DNA from: Candidatus Melainabacteria bacterium
GTDB taxonomy: Bacteria; Cyanobacteriota; Vampirovibrionia; Gastranaerophilales; Gastranaerophilaceae
Assembly (NCBI GenBank): GCA_003258725.1
Contig: QHMG01000012.1
Location: 1-64,000, forward strand
Reading direction: 5' to 3'
Length of the DNA stretch: 64,000 nucleotides
Below the pieces are notes generated by a model that saw nothing but the letters and a program-made list of their open reading frames with translations, did no database searches and had not been told where the DNA came from. Numbering within the stretch: the first letter of the stretch is position 1; each line of letters begins with the position of its first letter. Of this stretch, positions 43,661-54,500 are shown one piece after another. Position numbers and translations under genes: made by a program.

Positions 43661-44047
43661 ATGGACTACAATGAATTGTTAGAAAAAGCTAAAAAAGCAA
43701 GTGAAAACAGTTATTCACCTTATTCAAATTTTCCAGTAGGTGCATGTGTTTTAATGGAAAGTGGCAAAACATACATTGGAACAAATGTTGAAAACTCATC
43801 TTTTGGTGCAACTATTTGTGCTGAACGTAGTGCAATTGTTAACGCAATTGTTAATGGTGAAAGAAAAATTGTAGCGGTTGCAATTTATGGACCAAAAATG
43901 AAGCGTTGCGCACCTTGTGGGGTTTGTAGACAAGTTATGAATGATTTTCGTTCTGACAAGGGTATTGATATTATTCTTGAAGATGAAAATGGTCAACCAG
44001 AAGTTCACACAATTGATGAATTATTACCTTTAGGATTTGATTTATAA
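43661..44047 (+). CDS. cdd: Cytidine deaminase
   Basis: A 128-residue homotetrameric-type enzyme. The zinc site is Cys53 with catalytic Glu55 in TICAERSAI, and Cys86/Cys89 in APCGVCRQ. It converts cytidine and deoxycytidine to uridine forms for salvage. AAAGGAG site. The stop is followed within 13 bases by the next start, whose -10 box overlaps the end of cdd. Confidence 0.96.
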   Translation: MDYNELLEKAKKASENSYSPYSNFPVGACVLMESGKTYIGTNVENSSFGATICAERSAIVNAIVNGERKIVAVAIYGPKMKRCAPCGVCRQVMNDFRSDKGIDIILEDENGQPEVHTIDELLPLGFDL

Positions 44048-44059
44048 TATAATATCAAT
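44048..44059 (+). promoter_or_regulatory. Leaderless-type -10 box
   Basis: TATAAT (44048-44053), six bases, ATG 44060. A second TATAAT overlaps it at 44043-44048. Confidence 0.45.
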
Positions 44060-44317
44060 ATGTTCATATTTGAATTTATTAAAAAATATTGGTACAAAAC
44101 ATACGTTGAACCAAAAGTTCTAGAAGAAGAAAAGTGCATTAAACAATACGATGCAACAGATGATTCGCCTGAATTTATTGAAGATTACGAAAAGTGCGAA
44201 CACATTTACATGCCAATTGATAGTTCTGGTGAAATTTTGGCGTGCACAAAATGCGGAGCGTTGGCAAACAAAAAAGATGTTTGCAAGGACAATTTTTTTG
44301 AAAGAAAAGAAATTTAG
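44060..44317 (+). CDS. Small protein with a CxxC pair, unknown function
   Basis: An 85-residue acidic protein. Aromatic N-terminus (FIFEFIKKYWYKTYV), then CEHIYMPIDSSGEILACTKCGALANKKDVC. The three Cys/His clusters suggest a small zinc ribbon (C-H...CxxC...C). It is followed after three bases by the hydrolase gene. No family recognised. Confidence 0.6.
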   Translation: MFIFEFIKKYWYKTYVEPKVLEEEKCIKQYDATDDSPEFIEDYEKCEHIYMPIDSSGEILACTKCGALANKKDVCKDNFFERKEI

Positions 44318-44320
44318 TTT

Positions 44321-45502
44321 ATGAAAAAAATAACTGTATTATTACTTTTGATATTATTTATGCAATGTTCTTGCTTCGCAACTACAAATTTAAGTTTTGT
44401 TTACCTAAACGGTTCAAACAATAATAATGCAAAAATGAGAAATTGGTTTTTAAGTGGGATAAAGAAATTTCATCCCACACTTAAAAATCAAATAGAAAAA
44501 GATAAATTTACTTATGAACATTTACTTAATAATGGATCTTACGTTATTGATGAAAATCCAACAATCTTCTTTTGGGGAGACAAAAGTCAAAATGACTTGA
44601 TGTTTATGAAGGAAAAAGCAAACCTTTTGCGTTCAATTAGTCCAATTATTGCATTTTTTGTAAGAAATACAATCGCAGATTGTCTTCATGATGCAATTTG
44701 GGTTCAAAAAACACATAATATGATTCCGATTATTCAAGATTTGGATATAACAATAAAAAATCAAACGGCACAAGGTAAAAAAGTTGTTTTGTTTGGTTAT
44801 TCAGCGGGCTCATTTATTACAATGGAATATTTGTTTAACAAAATACCTTATTTGAATATTGAAGAATATTTGATTGATAAAGGTATTGATGAAGATTTGT
44901 TAAAATTTGTCAGAAAAAATCCAAGAAAAAATGCCTGTTTGTTATCAATTGTAGGTTCTGACGTTCTCGATTATTCCGCATTAGGAACAACTTTTATTAA
45001 CAAAAACAAAGAAGAATTTAAAAAAGGTTATTTAAAAATTGATGATTACACAAATAAATATTGTGCTCCTGAGGGCTCTATAATTGGTGTTGTCAATTAT
45101 GCAAGTCCAATACCTCTATTTTATTCAGATATGGCAGATAAAAACTTAGAGTCAAGTAAACTTACACACTTGATGTATAAATATTTGATTGAAAGAGATT
45201 TCTTCTTTTTGACTGTAAATTATGCTGATGATCCATTAGGATTTCCAAATGGCGTAAATTACACAAACGAAGAAATTCAAAAAATGACAAATATGACTTT
45301 TGAAAATGAAGAAGGTTTTTTCTATGATTATTCAAGAACTTTAAGTTGGCGAACTTTTGCGGCGGCTCATACTTCTTATTGGAAAACAAGAAAAAGATTT
45401 TCAAAAGCAATTACCAAAGGATATAAAGAAGGTTATCAATTCCAATTTGATGAAAAATACCAACAAAAAATGTTAAAAAAATCTCACCGCAGAAGATCTT
45501 AA
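44321..45502 (+). CDS. Secreted alpha/beta hydrolase-like protein
   Basis: A 393-residue protein with a signal peptide ending about residue 20 (CSCFA). The GYSAGS nucleophile elbow puts Ser at 161, after the VVLFGY strand. An Asp in NYADDPLG and His in AAAHTSYW are plausible triad partners. Lipase or esterase activity in the periplasm is likely, but the substrate is unknown. The C-terminus is basic. It is probably cotranscribed with the small gene before it. Confidence 0.7.
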   Translation: MKKITVLLLLILFMQCSCFATTNLSFVYLNGSNNNNAKMRNWFLSGIKKFHPTLKNQIEKDKFTYEHLLNNGSYVIDENPTIFFWGDKSQNDLMFMKEKANLLRSISPIIAFFVRNTIADCLHDAIWVQKTHNMIPIIQDLDITIKNQTAQGKKVVLFGYSAGSFITMEYLFNKIPYLNIEEYLIDKGIDEDLLKFVRKNPRKNACLLSIVGSDVLDYSALGTTFINKNKEEFKKGYLKIDDYTNKYCAPEGSIIGVVNYASPIPLFYSDMADKNLESSKLTHLMYKYLIERDFFFLTVNYADDPLGFPNGVNYTNEEIQKMTNMTFENEEGFFYDYSRTLSWRTFAAAHTSYWKTRKRFSKAITKGYKEGYQFQFDEKYQQKMLKKSHRRRS

Positions 45503-45565
45503 ATAGTTTAACTGTAAAAATCTTCTTGTTTATATTAATATTGTGTATAAGTTGGAGGATTTGCA

Positions 45566-46033
45566 ATGAAAACGATTGAAAGTTTTAAAGTTAATCACAA
45601 TATTTTACAAAAAGGTATGTACATCTCAAGAATTGATGGAGATGTTGTAACTTATGATATAAGAATGAAACGCCCAAATAATCCGGAAAATGATTATTTA
45701 GAGAATGCCTCAATGCACACTTTTGAACATCTTTTTGCAACTTATGCAAGAAATAGCAAATATTCTGAAGATATTGTATATGTTGGTCCAATGGGTTGCA
45801 GAACAGGTTTTTATTTCTTAGTTAGAGATAAAATTTCACATCAAGAAGCCTTAGATTTGTTTAGAGAAAGTTTAAATTTTATAAAAGATTTTACAGGTAA
45901 AATTCCAGGAACTAATAAAATTGAGTGTGGAAACTATTTAGAACATGACTTAGAAGGCGCTAAAAAAATTGCGAAGGATATGTCCGAAGTTTTAAAAAAT
46001 TGGACTGTGGAGAAAATGCGCTATGAGCAATAA
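45566..46033 (+). CDS. luxS: S-ribosylhomocysteine lyase LuxS
   Basis: A 155-residue enzyme. Zinc ligands are His51 and His55 in HTFEH and Cys121 in ECGNYLEHD; the catalytic Cys78 lies in GPMGCRTGFYF. It cleaves S-ribosylhomocysteine to homocysteine and DPD, the AI-2 precursor. All key residues are present. GGAGG site. It overlaps mtnN by 11 bases, so the two consecutive steps of the methyl cycle are coupled. Confidence 0.97.
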   Translation: MKTIESFKVNHNILQKGMYISRIDGDVVTYDIRMKRPNNPENDYLENASMHTFEHLFATYARNSKYSEDIVYVGPMGCRTGFYFLVRDKISHQEALDLFRESLNFIKDFTGKIPGTNKIECGNYLEHDLEGAKKIAKDMSEVLKNWTVEKMRYEQ

Positions 46034-46733
46034 TCTTACGATTGGCATTATTGGTGCGATGGATTGTGAAGTTTCAGCATTAAAGCAAAAACTTGAAAAC
46101 CTTGAAGAAATAAAACATTGTAATTTGCAAATCAACTTAGGAACTTTTTGCGGACACAAAATTGTTCTTGTAAAAAGCGGTATAGGCAAAGTAAATGCAG
46201 CTTTATGCACTCAATATATTATTGACAAATTTAACCCTGACTATATTATTAATACAGGTATTGCTGGTGGTATAGCAGAAAATTTAAAAGTTGGAGAAAT
46301 AGTTATCGGTGAAAAATTAGTTCAATATGATTTTGATGTTACTGCTTTTGGCTATGCTAAGGGTTATTTGTGCACAGGAATTGAATCTGATAAACCAACT
46401 TATTTTAATTCTGATGAAGGCTTAATGGCTAAATTAGAAAGAATATCTGACGAAAAGGTTAAAATTCATAAGGGAATTATTGCATCTGGCGATTCATTTA
46501 TTTCTGATTTAGAGCGCAAAAAAGAAATTCATAATCTATTTAACGCAACCGCAGTTGAAATGGAAGGCTGTGCGATTGCTCAAACTTCTAATGCTAATAA
46601 CATTCCATTTGTTGTAATTAGGGCGATATCAGATTTAGCAGATAATAACGCAACAGAAAGTTATACATTTAGCGAAGATGAAATTGCAAAAGTTTCAAGT
46701 TCTGTTGTAGAAAATTTGCTTAAAGAAATCTAG
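46023..46733 (+). CDS. mtnN: 5'-methylthioadenosine/S-adenosylhomocysteine nucleosidase
   Basis: A 236-residue enzyme. GIIGAMDCEV at the N-terminus, the GIGKVNAAL phosphorylase-fold motif, INTGIAGG, ATAVEMEGCAIAQ and the catalytic-Asp segment FVVIRAISDLAD. It removes adenine from SAH and MTA and supplies the LuxS substrate. It overlaps luxS and is followed by the NhaC-type transporter after 21 bases. Confidence 0.96.
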   Translation: MSNNLTIGIIGAMDCEVSALKQKLENLEEIKHCNLQINLGTFCGHKIVLVKSGIGKVNAALCTQYIIDKFNPDYIINTGIAGGIAENLKVGEIVIGEKLVQYDFDVTAFGYAKGYLCTGIESDKPTYFNSDEGLMAKLERISDEKVKIHKGIIASGDSFISDLERKKEIHNLFNATAVEMEGCAIAQTSNANNIPFVVIRAISDLADNNATESYTFSEDEIAKVSSSVVENLLKEI

Positions 46734-46754
46734 AAAAGTTGGAAAGGAAATCTT

Positions 46755-48086
46755 GTGAGTAATACTGAAGAAAATATTCAATGGCGAGACTCAAGTTTTA
46801 AGGCAATCATTCCTTTTATTGTTTTTGTAATTTTCTATTTTGGATTTTCTTTATGGACAAAAGACTTTTCAAAAGTTCCAATGACCGTTGCATTTATAAT
46901 TTCCTCTGCAACTGCGTTAATTTTAAATCATAAGGAAAAACTTCATAAGAAAATTGAAATATTTGCTCTTGGTATGGGCAACAAGGACATTATGATAATG
47001 TGCTTGATATTCATTCTTGCTGGAGCTTTTACGGCAAGTGCAACTGCTGTTGGTGGAGTTGAGGCTGCTGTCGATATTGCTCAACAACTAATTCCTGCAA
47101 GATTTATGGTTTTAGGTTTGTTTGTAATTTCTGCTTTGATTTCACTTGCGATAGGTACTTCTTGTGGAACTATTGCTGCAATTATTCCAATTGCTGTTTC
47201 AATTTCTCAAACTTTTGGCATAAACCCTTCGTTTGTTCTTGGGGCAACTGTTGGCGGAGCAATGTTTGGTGACAATATGTCTTTAATTTCTGATACAAAG
47301 ATTGCTGCAAGCCGTACACAAAATGTTGAAATCAGAGATGAAATGTTTTATAACTTAAAAATTATTACGATTCCAGCAATTTTATGTCTTATTTTGTATT
47401 CTTTACCAATTTTTGCAAGTTCAAATTCTGCCGTATCAGAAATTACATTAAACCTTCAAAATTATATAAAAGTAAGCCCATATATTTTACTTTTAATTCT
47501 TGGTATTTCTGGAGTTAATGTAATGTTTTTACTTCTTTTTGGTACAATTTTGAATACGATTATTGGAATATATTACGGAATGTTCAATCTTTTTGATGCA
47601 TTTGGCTATATTGGTGATGGAACAACAAGTATGGCTTCAACTCTTATCGTTGCAATGCTTGCAGGCGGTTTGTTATTAATGGTTAGATATAATGGCGGAA
47701 TTAGCTACATTATTAAAGAAACAGGTCGTTGGATTAAAGATAATAAAACTTGCGAAATGGGGATTTGTTTTTTGGTAGGTATTATAAACTTATTTACCGC
47801 AAATAATACGGTTGCAATTATTACATCAGGTTCTATCGCAAAAGAATTATCAGAAAAATATGGAGTTAACCCAACAAGAACAGCTAGTTTGTTAGATACA
47901 ACCTCTTGCGTTGTTCAAGGTATGATTCCTTACGGCGCTCAAATATTGATTGCTACAAACTTGGCTGCATCAATTGGCGTAAGTTCATTTATGATACTAA
48001 AAGGTATGTTTTACCCAATGCTAATGCTATTTGGGCTAATTGTTTCAGTCTTGACAACAAAGGTAATAAAACATAAAATCAAATAA
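46755..48086 (+). CDS. NhaC-family transporter
   Basis: A 443-residue protein with about 11-12 membrane helices. Family signatures include AIGTSCGTIAAIIPIAVSIS, GATVGGAMFGDNMSLISDT and SLLDTTSCVVQGMIPYGAQ. NhaC relatives exchange sodium for protons or move organic acids. Some family members (MetT type) are linked to methionine; the position after luxS-mtnN makes that attractive but unproven here. The start is GTG at 46755, after GGAAA. Probably part of the luxS operon. Confidence 0.85.
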   Translation: MSNTEENIQWRDSSFKAIIPFIVFVIFYFGFSLWTKDFSKVPMTVAFIISSATALILNHKEKLHKKIEIFALGMGNKDIMIMCLIFILAGAFTASATAVGGVEAAVDIAQQLIPARFMVLGLFVISALISLAIGTSCGTIAAIIPIAVSISQTFGINPSFVLGATVGGAMFGDNMSLISDTKIAASRTQNVEIRDEMFYNLKIITIPAILCLILYSLPIFASSNSAVSEITLNLQNYIKVSPYILLLILGISGVNVMFLLLFGTILNTIIGIYYGMFNLFDAFGYIGDGTTSMASTLIVAMLAGGLLLMVRYNGGISYIIKETGRWIKDNKTCEMGICFLVGIINLFTANNTVAIITSGSIAKELSEKYGVNPTRTASLLDTTSCVVQGMIPYGAQILIATNLAASIGVSSFMILKGMFYPMLMLFGLIVSVLTTKVIKHKIK

Positions 48087-48109
48087 AACAAATATAAAAA
48101 GGGAAAGTA

Positions 48110-48367
48110 ATGATAAAAAAAATATTAGTTTTAGCAATAGCAATAACCTTGAGTGCAACAATAGTTAACGCTTGTTCAACACAAAAAGATAAATCATTAA
48201 ATACAAATAAGGAAAAAATCGTGAAAGAAACTAACAAAACGTCTGAATTAAGCACAAACAACGAACAAAAACAAGAAAAAGTAAAAAAAGAACAAAAAAA
48301 GAATTTTAAAAACGGTGAAGGTTTACCTAAACACTTACCAAAACACCCAGAAAAAATGATGTTTTAA
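48110..48367 (+). CDS. Small lipoprotein
   Basis: An 85-residue protein. The signal peptide ends in a lipobox IVNAC (Cys about 22). The mature part is Lys/Glu/Asn-rich and likely disordered, ending in KHLPKHPEKMMF. AAAGGGA site. A terminator follows. The family is unknown. Confidence 0.7.
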   Translation: MIKKILVLAIAITLSATIVNACSTQKDKSLNTNKEKIVKETNKTSELSTNNEQKQEKVKKEQKKNFKNGEGLPKHLPKHPEKMMF

Positions 48368-48376
48368 TAAAAATAG

Positions 48377-48405
48377 AAATCCGAGAAATTAAATTTCTCG
48401 GATTT
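48377..48405 (+). terminator. Terminator after the lipoprotein gene
   Basis: AAATCCGAGAAA pairs with TTTCTCGGATTT around a 5-base loop, followed by TTT. Confidence 0.8.
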
Positions 48406-48536
48406 TTTATATATTTTTAATAATAAATACAACATAACATATAAAAATATGTAAATAATAATTAAATAATTGATTTATTAAAAAACAATTTGATATTATG
48501 GAGAGAAGTATCAGTATATATAAGAAGGTTAAAATA

Positions 48537-51500
48537 ATGGCACAATACAGTAATAATGCAAGTGGCTTAAACATATCAATAGACAACAAGACAGTTAGTT
48601 CTACTGTTGATATAAATGGTTTGAATATAAAAGGAGTAAATAATATTACTTTACTGGATTCAAGTGATGCCATTGTTAAAAAAGGTAGTGAAATAGATTC
48701 AAGTCTTTCAAAAAATGATAGTTATAACATTTATGGCGCACCTGCAAAATGGATATTGGATAAAGAACAACAATACAACAATTGCGGTATTGAATCTTGC
48801 TTGAATATTCTAGCAATAGCAGGCAAATACGATATCAAAGACCAAAACAAAGACGAAAATGAATTTACTTTATGGGCTATTACAAACAAATACACTTCAC
48901 CAACAACAGGTGAAGAAGATACTTATGGTGTAGATACTATTCCTTTTGGAAAGTTAAACTTAGAAGATGGTGCAACAGTTTACGAACAAAGAAAAGAACT
49001 TTTAAAAGCAAAGGGATTAGAATCGGGTAGTATTGGTGATTACGCTGAAGAAGGTAATGCTTGGTATTCAAAAAAAAGGGTTACAGATACAACTTTAAAA
49101 AATTATTGTGATGATTATGACAAAGCAGCAGATGAATATAATGCATTAATTGATCAATATAATGCTTATCTTGATTCAGGAGAAACAGATAAGGCTCTTG
49201 ATATGCTAGATGACATAATTGCAGCGGCAATAGAAGCTAAAGTCTTGCAAAAAGTTATAAACGAATATGTTACTAGTGAATGGAATGACTATTTTTCAGC
49301 TAAATATAAAGAAGAAGATATTTTAAATAATCTTATTGATGCTGTCAAAGCTGGAAAAGCAGTTATTGCGGGTGGTGACGCAAGATACTTATGGCCAGAT
49401 TATGAAAGTGATGAATATGCTGGTCATGCTATTACACTTTTGGGTGTTGTAACTGACAAAGACGGAAAAAACGTTGGATTCTACGTTCAAGATACAGGAA
49501 ACCCTAATGTTGGTTTTTCATTTGTTTCAAATGAGACCTTAATGAAATTTATTACCTCTAACCATACGGATTATTGGAATGGTGTAACACAAATGAATGT
49601 TACACTTGAAGATATTAAAGGTTGGGCAAATAAACTAAATGCAACAGGCAATAATTCAGACAATATTATTACAGGTAATAATTCTGATAACATTTTAAAT
49701 GGTCTAGGTGGCAATGACACCATTTATGGTAAAGACGGAAACGACACATTAGAGGGTGGTAACGGTAATGATTTACTTGACGGTGGAGAAGGAGATGATT
49801 CTCTAATTGGTGGTAATGGCAATGATACTCTAATTGGTGGTGCTGGTAATGACGTCTTACAAGGCGGAGCCGGAAATGACACTTACGTATTCAGCAAAAC
49901 TTGCGGAAACGATACAATTATTTTAGGTACAAGTGGCAAGGATAATTTGATTTTTACTGATGTTGCTTTTGACGATTTGCAATATAAAAAAGATGATATG
50001 AATTTAGTTATAACTTATAACAAAGTGAAAAATCCAGATAAGCCAGACGATGAGGGTACTCCGGAAACTCTTACTATCAAGGACTATTTTAAAGCAAATA
50101 ATCACTTCTTAGTTTCAGAGATTCAGGATAGTTCAGGTTCTTCAAAAACATTACAAGAGTTATTGACTGGTAATATTCCTATCAAGTTTAATGAAGATTC
50201 TGCAACTCTCGTTCATGGTACGTTCTTAGACGATAATATTACAGCTCCTGCTGATAATGTTTATGATGATACAATTTATGGTGCTGCCGGTAGCGATACA
50301 ATTATTTCTTATGGTGGTAATGATTTAATCTATGGCGATAGCTTTGATGAAAATACTCCATTTGAACAAGAAATCGAAGGTGAAACCTATGACGATTACA
50401 TTGAAGCAGGTTTAGGTGATGATACAATTTATGGCGAAGCTGGTAATAATACAATTGTATTTAATGCAAATAACACAATAACTAATGATGACGGTAGCCA
50501 ATCAATTGTAGGTGACGGAAACGACGTTGTATACTCTGGTCAAGGTACTGATGCTCTTGTATTTAGAGGAGTTTCATACGATGATTTAACCTTCACTTTT
50601 GACGGTGATAACTTAATTATCAAATATGGTATGAATTCTACAAAACCAGATAGTACAGTTACAATTGTCGATTATTTAAAAGACGAAAATTTAACAAGTT
50701 CTGTAAAATATATTGTTGATAAAAATAATGAAAGATTTACAATAAAAAATCAACTTTCAGGTTTTGTAATCAATGGTTCAGCCAATGAAAAAAATGAACT
50801 AAATGGTTCAAATTTGTCAGATACAATCACAGGTGGAAACTTAGCTGATTCAATCAATGGCGGCAAAGGTAATGACTCTATTAACGGTGGTGACGGTAAT
50901 GATACTATTTTCGGCGGTGAGGGAGAAGATTATATTTTAGGTGGTGCCGGTAACGATGAAATCCACGGAGGAAGCGGTAACGATATAATTATCGGTGGAA
51001 CAGGAAAAGATAAATTGTACGGAGAAGAAGGTGATAACCAATTCATCTTTAACGCTGGTGACGGTAACGATACAATTTTTTCAGGCACAGGTAATGATAC
51101 TGTCATTCTAAAAGATTCAACTTTAGGTTCTTTAAAATTTATAAATGATAATAAAGGTAATTTGATTATTCGTGATACAGCAAATAATTTATCAATTACA
51201 CTTGATGATTACTTCAAAAACAATGGTGTATCTTCAGTCAAAAATTTAGTTGATTCAACAGGAAAATCTTACCATATTGGTAATTTGTTAGATGATTTAA
51301 CAATGGAAGCTGACACAAAATACGACAATGAATTAAATGGTTCATTCTTAGGCGAAAATATTGACGGTAGTGCTAACAAAGATACCATTTATGGTAACGC
51401 TGGAAACGATACAATTTACGGCAATGACGGTGACGATATATTGCATGGCGGTGTTGGTGACGATGTTTTATATGGCGGCAATGGCAATGATGAATTGTAT

Positions 51501-54500
51501 GGCGAAGCTGGAAATAATGAACTTCATGGCGGAAAAGGCGATGATATTTTAAGCGGTGGTGATGGAGAAAATAAAATTTACTTCAAAGCCGGTGATGGAA
51601 ATGATACAATTCTTGCCGGAAAAGGTAATGATACTATTATTTTTGAAGATTTTGAGTTTTCAAAATTAAAATATGAAAAAGACCCATATTCAAATGATTT
51701 AATTATTAGATATGGAAATGTTGATGGTGAAGGTAAATTTACAGATTCTGTAACTATTAAAGATTATTTTAATACAAGAGTCAGAAAATCTATTTATAGA
51801 ATTGAGGCCTTGTACAAAACAGGTTCTGATGAAATAATAACAAGAGATATGAACTTTATCATTAATGATAAAGATACAGTAATTAAAATAGACGCACCTG
51901 ATGATAAAGTGAATAATTTTGTCGGTTCTACGTATAATGATTTAATTGTAGGTGGAAAAGAACCGGAATTTACAAAAAATATTTATAGCGGTGGAAACGG
52001 CAATGATACGATTATTGGCGGTGTTAGAGAGGATTTAATCTACGGCGGTAATGGTAATGACTTGTTATACGGCGGTGATGATAGAGATACAATTTACGGC
52101 GGTAACGGTGATGATACAATTTATGGCGGTAACGGAAGTGATTTATTGTATGGTGAAGCCGGCGAAAATACATTCCACTTTGAATCTGTAGAAAATCCTG
52201 ATTCGGATATGCACTTGTTGAATAACGATACAATTATTTCAGGCAAAGGTACTGATATTTTAGTATTTGATAATGCAAAATATGATGATTTAGCATTCTT
52301 CCAAAACGGAAATGATTTGATTATCAAATATGGTAATACCGTTGCTTTGAAAGAAAATAACTCAGTTACAATCAAGGATTATTTCAGATTAAAAGGCAGA
52401 GTTTCTGTTAAAACAATAAAAACTGTTGAGGGACAAGATGCACATGGTCAAGATATTATAAAAGTTGCCGATTTACGAGCATATATGACAGACAAAGTGT
52501 TAACTGTTGTTGCTCAAAAAGATGTTAAAAATAATTTAACAGGTAGTTACAATAATGACGATATTACAGGCGGAAATTTGGCAGATACATTACGTGGCGG
52601 AAACGGAAATGATACAATTGACGGTGGCGACGGCGATGATAAATTATATGGTGATAACGGAAACGACGTTGTAAAAGGCGGTAATGGTAACGACTATATA
52701 GATGGCGGAAACGGTAACGATACTTTGTACGGCGGAGAAAATGACGATATAATTTATGGCGGTAATGGTAACGACGAAATTTACGGCGGAACAGGAGATG
52801 ACAGATTATACGGCGTTTCAGGAACAAACAATTTCTACTTTGCAGATGGCGACGGAAATGATACGGTTTACTCCGGAAAAGGTTATGATATTTTGAAATT
52901 CACAACTGCTGAATTTGATGATATGAAATTCATTCGTTCCGGTAATGATTTAATTATTCAATACAACAATTTGGGGGATACTGTTACTCTTGCAAATTAT
53001 GTAAGAAATTCAAAAACTTCTATCAAAAAAATTGTAGATAAAAATGGTGCAGAACACAATATTCAACCTGAAATAACTGTATTATTCGAAGGCAATAAAG
53101 GCTCTAGAAATAATATTGCAGGTACATACATGAAAGATTCTATTATTGGCGGATATTATAATGACACAATTAACGGTGGCGACGGCAATGATACAATTAT
53201 GGGTGGCAAAGGCAACGATTACATTTTAGGCGGAAATGGTGATGATGTAATTTATGGTGATATGGAATCTCCAAGTGGTGCTTATGGTACTTATGATGAT
53301 AACGATATTATCAAAGGCGGAAACGGTAATGATAGTATTTATGGCGGTTACGGTAATGATAAATTATACGGTGAAAATGGTGTAAATACTATGTATTTCA
53401 ATATAACCGATTATGATGGATACGACACCGTTTATGGCGGTCGAGGTTATGATATTTTAAATTTCAAGGACTTAGATTTAAGTGATTTGAAATTTACAAG
53501 AAACGGCTCAAATTTAATTATTACTTACGAAAATGCAGGTAAAGAAAATACTGTTACGATTGCAAATTACTTTAGAAACAAAAATTCTTCTGTAAAAGAT
53601 TTGGAAACAAATGATGGAACTCATAAAATCTTAAATGATAGCAATCTTCATGTTGATATTGTTGGAAATCAAACGTATAAAAATAATATTGGCGGAACAT
53701 TCTTAAACGACAGTATTATTGGTGGTTTTGCAAATGATACAATCAAAGCGGGAGATGGTAATGATACAATCGACGGCGGTGCAGGAAATGACATAATTTA
53801 TGGCGGTAACGGTGATGATTATATCATTGGTGGTGCAGGAAACGACCGTTTGTACGGTGAAGGTGGCAACAATACTTTTGAATTTTCTACCGGTAGCGGA
53901 ATAGATACTGTTTATATTGGAAATGGCAAAGATACCTTGTTGTTCAAAGATGCAAATAAAGATGATGTAACTGTTTCAAGAATTTCAAATAATTTAGTTC
54001 TTGATTACGGTTCAAATGATAGAATAGTTATTGCAAACTACTTTAAAACGAATGGTGTTGTAAATATGTTTGCACAATTTGAAGATGGCACTGTTATCAA
54101 TTTGAAAGATTTTTATAATGAAAATGCGATTTCACGTGATATAACTTCTTCAAATAAAAATATAAAAGGTTCGAATCAAAACGATGTTATTACTGCAACA
54201 GGATTAAATCAAAAAATCTATGGTGGCGACGGAAACGATTCTATTCTTGGAAGTGTCGGAAATGATTTAATTTATGGCGGTATAGGTGATGATACTATCA
54301 AAGGTGGTGCAGGAAACGACCGCTTGTATGGAGAAGCAGGTACAAATACTTTACAATTTGTCAATGGCGATGGCAGAGATATAGTATATTCAGGTCGAGG
54401 TTATGATATTTTGAATATTGATGATGAATTTGCTGATTTGAAATTCTATAGAAGTGGTAATAATTTAATTATTGGCTATGGTGATGCGAATGACTCAATT

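Noticed and set aside
48498..48536. Upstream in-frame ATG as start of the RTX gene
   Set aside because: No ribosome site there. The ATG at 48537 follows GAAGG at a suitable distance, and the extra 13 residues look unrelated.
51361..51552. Met-rich and His/Tyr-rich frames inside the RTX gene (both strands)
   Set aside because: They arise from out-of-frame reading of repeated GGNGNDTIYGG codons.
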